Shown here in pieces: positions 58,102 through 64,000 of a stretch of DNA of 64,000 bases; the stretch's first letter is position 1; each line of letters opens with the position of its first letter. The stretch is from Lucifuga dentata. Its lineage: Eukaryota > Chordata > Actinopteri > Ophidiiformes > Bythitidae. The notes under the pieces are model-generated. The model worked only from the letters and a program-made list of their open reading frames with translations. It did no database searches and was not told the DNA's origin. The position numbers and the translations under genes were made by a program. The stretch covers positions 248,001 to 312,000 of the forward strand of contig VXCM01000903.1 in NCBI GenBank assembly GCA_014773175.1, written 5' to 3'.

Positions 58102-58678
58102 TTAAAGGACTACATCAGTGATTTTGCATGTCTGAGCCCAAAAAAATACTACCTGCATACACAACACGTTACTGCCAACCCATTTATCAAAATGTAAAAC
58201 TGTATTTTAGTTGTCAAATCCAGGAATCTTTCAAAATCAAAGTTGAATGGTGATACACCAGCATAAAATTCAATAATTTTCCAGCTAACATTTACGTATG
58301 ACTGTAGAAGGCACTGTTGTTTTAATTTCTCATTAAAAACAGTCTTCTTCTGGGCTATGCTTCCTTGGTGGAGACATAAATTTTCATATTTGAAGCTACA
58401 TGTTGAATCTGTGTTAAAATGCTAAAATTATGTTATTCGACAAAAAATTTCATCTACGTTTTGTTTGCTGTGATGGATTGTCTATCAAGCATGTTTCTCT
58501 ACAAGTTGATTTTTACAGCATACTGGAATCAACTGAAACCAAAGGTTGTCTGGAAGGTAGGAAAAACAATTTTAAAATGTACCGCTCCTGTTTGGAGGAT
58601 GGGTAGCAGTAATATAATGTGTACGCAAGTTATATCTCATGGGTTCACACATGTAAAATGACTGGTATGGTCCTTCAA
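58102..58678 (-). mobile_element. Family A MITE, full-length copy (A7)
   Basis: Starts TTAAAGGACTACATCAGTG and ends TGGTATGGTCCTTCAA, so the right border TTAA has decayed to TCAA. Its interior follows A4 and A5 in order (CTTTCAAAATCAAAG, GTCTTCTTCTGGGC, GGTTGTCTGGAAGGTAGGAA) but is the most diverged full-length copy. Its ends read GAGCCCAAAAAAATACTACC, like A2 and A8. Confidence 0.8.
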
Positions 58679-58714
58679 GTTAGGGAAAATGTTATAATTA
58701 ATTTGTACAAAACA

Positions 58715-58717
<3 letters not shown>

Positions 58718-58748
<31 letters not shown>
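58718..58748. repeat. Poly-T tract
   Basis: A homopolymer of about 31 bp. Confidence 0.95.
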
Positions 58749-58753
<5 letters not shown>

Positions 58754-59444
58754 GAAAAAAGAGAGAAATAAACTATAACAACTGGAACTTTTTGGAAATA
58801 ACCTTTATTATATATATTTTCGAAGAGTATATTTGATATATTCTCCCACCGCCCTCTAAGCATATTGAAGCTTGCATTTGTTTGGGTGTGAAATCTTAAA
58901 GCCTGACAGTTCTCTTGAATCTGAGTCATAGACGACACACCATGTTATTGTTTTTCTATTATGACTGAATGTGTTTATAGTTCAGGAAAAAATTTTCTCA
59001 CTCGCAGCCATTGGTAGAGATGAAGCGTTATCACTAGAGCAAGAGTGTTACTTGAGTTTGTTCCAGTCCCGTTTCTCTGTTTAAACCACAGGCCCTAATG
59101 TTTGGGTTAGAGATTGTAATTTTGTAATGACTGTTTACATAGCTTTAGCATTGGCACACGGACATGCTGAGAAGTCACTGAAACACCTCACACTGCCCCT
59201 TAGCTGGATAGAACAGTATACATACTCGTCTATACATTCCGCAATCTACTTCAAGAATTTCAAGTGCTGATATCCTTACAGTTAATGAAATTAGTCATGC
59301 ATTAGTTATTTTTTTGGACAAATTCAGTATCATGCTTCTTTTTTTGTTTATTCTTGACGTGGATTTTGCTGTGTTGCATTCAGTGTCATTGTATTCTCAC
59401 ATTTCCCGTAGAGATGCTGTGTATGTGCTGTGAAGTGGACTTGC
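58749..59444. other. Unique non-coding DNA
   Basis: No feature is recognised. Confidence 0.45.
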
Positions 59445-59690
59445 TCAAAAGTCCCATACCTGTGGTTTTGCACATTTTTAACCCAAATAAATACCACCTG
59501 CATACACATTACATTACTGCCAACCATTTTCCAAAGCATACTACTAGAGAGGCACATTTTTCATTTCTTTTTCCCTACCTTCTAGGTAGCCATTGGTTTC
59601 AGTTCATTCCAGTACACTGTAAAAATCGACTTCTAGAGACTTGAGACGTGCTTGTGACTCATATTTTAGTCATCATAACACTGACTTCAT
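59445..59690 (+). mobile_element. Family A MITE, truncated copy (A8)
   Basis: The left end (AAAAGTCCCATACCTGTGGT, then TTTGCACATTTTTAACCC) and the following ~200 bp match A2, with CTGCCAACCATTTTCCAAA and GCCATTGGTTTCAGTTCATT. The right two-thirds is missing. Confidence 0.75.
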
Positions 59691-59779
59691 ATTGACCAAA
59701 GAGACACTGAATCATTAATTATTTGCTGTTGATATTATTCTGTAATATTTCCTTGTTTTGATCTTTGTATTTCCTTGTT

Positions 59780-59998
59780 TCTATATCTACGGCTCCTATA
59801 TTGCATCACTCAGTCGTTTGAGGAGCGGGAGTCTCTCTTTGAATAGCCTCTCCCGAGGTTTCTTCCATTTTCCTTATATAATAAAGTTTTTGGGGAATTT
59901 TTCCTCATCTTCATAGAGAACTTAGGCTGGATCGGGAACTGCTAATCTGTGGGTCTGCATGTTATCCTGGGCTATACAAATAAATTTGACTTTACTTA
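59780..59998 (+). mobile_element. Teleost retroposon 3' fragment
   Basis: CTCTCCCGAGGTTTCTTCC (59849-59867), then TTTTTGGGGAATTTTTCCTC (59887-59906), and GGGCTATACAAATAAATTTG (59969-59988) at the end. This order is one of the commonest repeat 3' ends in fish genomes and is probably a LINE or LINE-mobilised element. The 5' part is absent, as usual for 5'-truncated insertions. Confidence 0.72.
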
Positions 59999-60020
59999 AC
60001 CCATCATAGCAAACCATGTA

Positions 60021-60021
<1 letters not shown>

Positions 60022-60085
<64 letters not shown>

Positions 60086-60086
60086 T
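60022..60086. repeat. (TTA)n microsatellite
   Basis: About 65 bp of TTA/ATT triplets, 25 bp after the retroposon 3' end. It may have grown from its tail. Confidence 0.96.
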
Positions 60087-61363
60087 TCTTGTCAAAGTTA
60101 TTTAGTTGTGGTAACACAGTTAACTTAAGGGGGAAAGGTTCCAAAACAAAATGCAAATTTCGGCTTCCAGTATTTCCGTACAAAAATACCTTATAGCAGA
60201 CAGACGTGGGCCCAATATTTGCTCCCAAAAATTTCCACTCAGCCAAAATTCAGCTTGATTTTCTGTTGTTTGATGTGCAGCTTGAGGAAGACCATGACAT
60301 CCGATTATTTGCCCAAATTGTTGGGTGATTGGACTTTTGATATGTCAGAAACTTTTGGTCTCACAAGGAAGTTTCTTGAAGTCCCAATCAGATTTCTGGA
60401 AATTCAAAATGAAACTGCCTGAATGAGCCTGGGCATGCCAACATTTTGTGGACACTGCAATATTGTTTTGAATTACTGGAAATTGACAGTTGAGAAAACT
60501 GTCAAGAGGTTTATGTGAGTATCCATGTCGATGGAGGCTTTGGCCATTCCGGACTGTTGATCCAGACTGTGATGACTTATTTTTTATATTGTCCAGTTGG
60601 CAGGTACAAGTAAGCAGAGGAGACCGTATCAACAGTCATATTCTGTTTAAGTATCTGAAATCAGACATTATATCATCATGTAATGATAGTGTAGATCATA
60701 TGAAGAGGCATTCAGACCAATACTAGACAAGCCTCTGATGACAGACATTAGCTGTGTGCAATAGACATAACCTAACATTAAAACTAATCCCTAAATGAAA
60801 ATGTTATTTTATATAATCCTTTCAAGGAACCTGCCGCACAGTTGATGCTGTGCTACATCATCCCGCAAGAAATGAATAAACAATCTGTTCTTTTATCTTG
60901 GTTTATCTCTGTTGGCTGTGTACTGTAAGTCAAGCAGGTAGCTCACAATGGTTGTTTTGTCAGGCATAATCAAGATGGCTGTATTTGGAATGGAGATGAT
61001 TGTGGCTCAGGTTTCATTTTTTGGGGGGGAAACAGTTGCTGATCCTAAACATGAGCTCACTAACGTGTCATCACTAGACTGCAAAAATGATTCAGAGACC
61101 AGGTTCAGTTCTCATGTACCGCGTTGGCGTGTTTAATGATTTTATATTACAACAGTTTGTTTGTCTATCATCTGTTGATCTGTTGAGTCACTCAGTATAT
61201 TAGACTTCAGAGGATTGTGCAATAAGTTAAAAAGCAATCATCCATGTTTTGTCCCTTTAAATAACCAGCATCTTTAGTGTTCTTTTAGGGCTTTTGGGCT
61301 GACACATCTGAAGTGGTCATTTGCAAGACCCTCATTTTTCATCGTCTATACAGTGAAATCGAT
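60087..61363. other. Unique non-coding DNA
   Basis: No gene or element is recognised. Short frames (78-95 codons) on both strands overlap and lack domains. Confidence 0.45.
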
Positions 61364-61437
61364 GTTGCCACAACACCCATCAGCAGGTCAGGAAAAAGTG
61401 TGATTCCCCTACCTGTTGTAGATCTGATGGTTACAGG
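61364..61437 (+). repeat. Direct repeat, copy 1
   Basis: GTTGCCACAACACCCATCAG with CAGGTCAGGAAAAAGTGTGA and a following CCTGTTGTAGATCTGATGG recurs at 62867-62935 with about 80% identity, in the same orientation and 1.5 kb away. Confidence 0.75.
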
Positions 61438-62866
61438 TGATATGTTGTCAACTGATTTATCTCAGACATCAATTTTGGTGAAATGTAGAGCAAAGATGCA
61501 CTCTTTTGTTGTGTTTTAAATGTTTTAACCAATAACGCTGATCCACTTAGCATCTAATTTAGAATACATTTGGATGGATTTTCCATTTTATTGTTGTATT
61601 TTTGTTACGTCTGATAAGAGTGCTGTAATTAAAGGTCAAAAATTGAAACTCAAATATGATATCTAAAGTGAGTTTCATGCTCACATTCCCACTGCCCATC
61701 AAGTACCATAAAGATAATGGAAATGCGAGCAAATGATGTCTTTAGTGCGACAGCTGTGTCACACCATAAGTAATTGTGAGTTATGATAAACGTAGCAAGA
61801 TCTGTTGAACTGCAGTTTCGTGTTTAAAAGTCTTGAAATCTCGCTGTTGTTTTACTGTGTACAAAAATGGCATCAGCCATGTGCAGTGTTGAAACTCTTC
61901 CTGAGCCATTGGTACCTACCCTCGGAATTAAAAATGGTTCAGGAATTAATGTTCTAGTACCAAAACGGGTCTTGGTTCCTTTGTGGGAAACATGGAAAAG
62001 TTTTTGAGTACCTGACAAAGTTTCCATAGTGCAAAATGCATCTTTATCTTTGATAAGAAAGTTCCATTAAGATAACAGCACTTGCAGTAGCATTTTTTTG
62101 TAGCATTTACACAAGTTAAACTTAATGGCTTGATCGGGTGCTCTGATCCAATTTTCAAGGCTCATCATTTTCAGTTTTTACTAATTTTCAAAGAAAAGAT
62201 GTTGCATTAGTTCTGCTCTTTTTTTTTTTTTTTTTTNTTTTTTTTTTTTTTTTCTGCTCATTTTCTAAAATTGAGAGCCCGTAACAAGTAACTTCGCATG
62301 TTGTTACAAGCTGCGTTTAGTGTGGGATTAGTGCAGGAAAAGGATCTTTCCCCTTTTTAGAACAGCAGATGTAGCTCAAACGCTTTCATGAAGTAGATTC
62401 AGGCTGAATCACCATTGTGTTAAATCCACTGATGACTCAAGCAGCAAAACAGACGTGCTACTTCAAAGAGAGTGGCTTACAGTAAGTGTAACAGTAGAGT
62501 GATACAAAAGAAGCTTAAGGAAACTTGTCTGCCCTCCTTTCTGTGTCATTGTGTATTAACATGACAGTTTATTACCGTTGCTGCTTATTCAAACCCTCTG
62601 TCTGGGTCTGGATTGCGATTTGATGTCCCCTCAGGAGCCCTTCACTTAACCATGCTACAGGTGTGACGTCAGATCTCCTGAATTTCAGGCCATTCACATT
62701 TCTCCCTTTCTCCTTGCTCTGTCTCCTTCTTACTCTCTCTTTCCTCAGCAGTTCCTTGTGGAACAGCTTTTGTCACTGTTCATTACTCAGCGAGACCAGC
62801 GGGTCCCTGTAAACTCTTTACTGTTGGGCTGCAGATGCCTCAGGATGTTATGTCAAATGGACAGCT
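61438..62866. other. Unique non-coding DNA between direct repeats
   Basis: No gene is recognised. A poly-T with an N lies at 62219-62253. The stretch 62560-62850 is GC-balanced and C/T-rich. Confidence 0.45.
62219..62253. repeat. Poly-T with single N
   Basis: About 35 bp of T with the N at 62237. Confidence 0.92.
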
Positions 62867-62935
62867 GCCACAACATCCATCAGCAGGTCAGGAAAAGGTG
62901 TCATTCCACCCACCTGTGCTGATGTGATTTCAGGC
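62867..62935 (+). repeat. Direct repeat, copy 2
   Basis: GCTGCCACAACATCCATCAG then CAGGTCAGGAAAAGGTGTCA, and a downstream CACCTGTGCTGATGTGATTT. Matches copy 1 at 61364-61437. Confidence 0.75.
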
Positions 62936-63094
62936 TTTTATAAGCGTGAAGGTGGATGATTTATGACAGTAAATTATTCACCTTCTGCACTGTTTCTGAG
63001 ATGGTTTCTGTAGTTATAGTTGTACACGTGGGCATGCACTCATTTTTGTATGTTTAGTGGTCTTTAAGAAAAGGTGGTGTATGATTTTAAAGAT

Positions 63095-63132
63095 TTAAAT
63101 GACCATACTGGAGGTTTTGCATGTTTGAGCTT
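63095..63132 (+). mobile_element. Family A MITE, end fragment (A9)
   Basis: TTAAATGACCATACTGGAGG then TTTTGCATGTTTGAGCTT: the terminal ~38 bp only. AT-rich TAGAAA-type low-complexity DNA follows. Confidence 0.7.
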
Positions 63133-63600
63133 GTATCAAAAGCTAAAAACAAACTTCTGGAGTAAGAAATTATAGAAATAATTATTTTAAAACTTGTAGA
63201 AATTTGTAGAAAATGCTAAAATAAATTCGAGATTATAGAAAGAAAAACCACATTCCTGAAAATAAAAGAAAAAAGAGTAAAATTCTACCAAAAGAAAAAC
63301 AAAGCTCATACTGGCTCTGTAAACAACAAGGTAAAATGTCATTTTCAAGGCCTCATTTGCAGGTTTTACGAGTGTCAAAATTTTCACAAACCAATTGTTG
63401 TCTCAGTAAAGTTTATTATTTTAGAGTACAGCTTTTAGAGAAAAAAGGAAAGACAGTTACAATGAAAAGTAATCTGTGCTTTAACATCCATTATCACTTT
63501 AAAAGTCAGGACATGATGGGTTTCATGTTAGCATAAAAAAACAGTAACCGAAAACCACATGGGTAAAGTCATTATAATACAGATGGCACTCAGTAAATGT
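63133..63600. repeat. AT-rich low-complexity stretch
   Basis: TAGAAA- and AAAGAAAA-rich sequence similar in texture to 1640-3000. No gene. Confidence 0.5.
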
Positions 63601-64000
63601 GTGATATTACAACTTTGAGGTTATTTTCCAGGATTTCTGCGTCGTAGGACGGTTTTGGACATTGAAAAGTGAGAAGGGATGGCTTTCAAAATAGCTCACG
63701 ATGGATTTGATCTCACAACATCAGATGGACATCTTGGCCCGCTGAACCACAAACAGCCGTTCCTCGTGCAGCACTCAAATATCACTTAACAGCCCTCACG
63801 AGCCATTCATGTGCGCATGGAGCTAACAACCATCGATTAGTGGATTCAGGTGCACTAATTCAGGCGTACAACAATGAGGGTACTTGAGGAATAATAGACG
63901 CTGATCTTCAAAGTGCTTCAACAACTTGATTTCTTAGTCTGTACTTGGCCTGTGTCACAATACATGGAGGCATTCTGGGTAAAGTGAAGCCCCACAGCTG
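63601..64000. promoter_or_regulatory. Candidate cis-regulatory block at the right edge
   Basis: Unique, GC-balanced DNA with CCATCGATTAGTGGATTCAGG (63831-63851, quoted in part) and GTGCACTAATTCAGG. It contains a faint tRNA-like segment (see rejected list). It continues beyond the window. Confidence 0.25.

Noticed and set aside
63683..63735. tRNA-like segment on the minus strand (TGGTTCAGCGGG ... GAGATCAAATCC)
   Set aside because: A-box and B-box-like words are present, but I cannot form an acceptor stem or a proper anticodon arm. It may be a very old tRNA-derived repeat or chance.

Overview
The window looks like nuclear DNA of a ray-finned (teleost) fish. The evidence is dense (CA)n, (GT)n and (CT)n microsatellites, a Tc1-type transposon, a Tigger-type MITE, an L2/CR1-like LINE, several families of short inverted-repeat elements, and retroposon 3' tails of the kind common in teleosts. 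The sequence is an assembly with 15 single-N joins and one 97-N gap. Five of the single Ns separate two identical copies of 62-66 bp, which looks like contig ends that were not merged.

I find no intact protein-coding gene. All long open frames lack recognisable domains, several begin at non-ATG codons, and they lie in sequence that looks non-coding. The only likely gene part is at the left edge. A CpG-rich block at about 781-1310 has a good splice donor on the minus strand (exon end at 787) and another on the plus strand (exon end at 1304). I read it as a promoter with a possible non-coding first exon, most likely of a gene running left out of the window. The remaining ~62 kb would then be upstream intergenic DNA or a large intron.

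Layout: 1-1310 putative promoter; 1.6-3.0 kb AT-rich low-complexity DNA; 4-9.5 kb first copies of an abundant TTAA-bounded MITE family (family A); 9.8-24.7 kb mostly unique DNA with a hAT-like element at 14.8-15.3 kb and blocks at 19.5, 20.8, 21.7 and 23.8 kb that look like cis-regulatory DNA; 24.7-29.8 kb two more family A copies and another MITE; 33.3-35.5 kb a decayed LINE with a Tigger-like element nested in it, flanked by two inverted copies of a ~115-bp repeat; 38.55-39.5 kb an internally deleted Tc1-like transposon; 41.4-48.7 kb mostly unique DNA with the best regulatory candidates; 49.1-53.3 kb a cluster of MITEs with nested insertions; 53.7-56.7 kb unique, regulatory-looking DNA interrupted by the gap; 57-60.1 kb more MITEs, a retroposon tail and a long (TTA)n array; 60.1-64 kb largely unique DNA.

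The picture is of a gene-poor stretch rich in small transposons, perhaps a regulatory landscape next to a gene at the left edge. I saw no new biological system such as a defence locus, toxin module or gene cluster. The most notable structures are the family A MITEs (nine copies, including two that are little more than their ends, and one nested in another), the long fold-back element at 49.1 kb, and two perfect hairpins.
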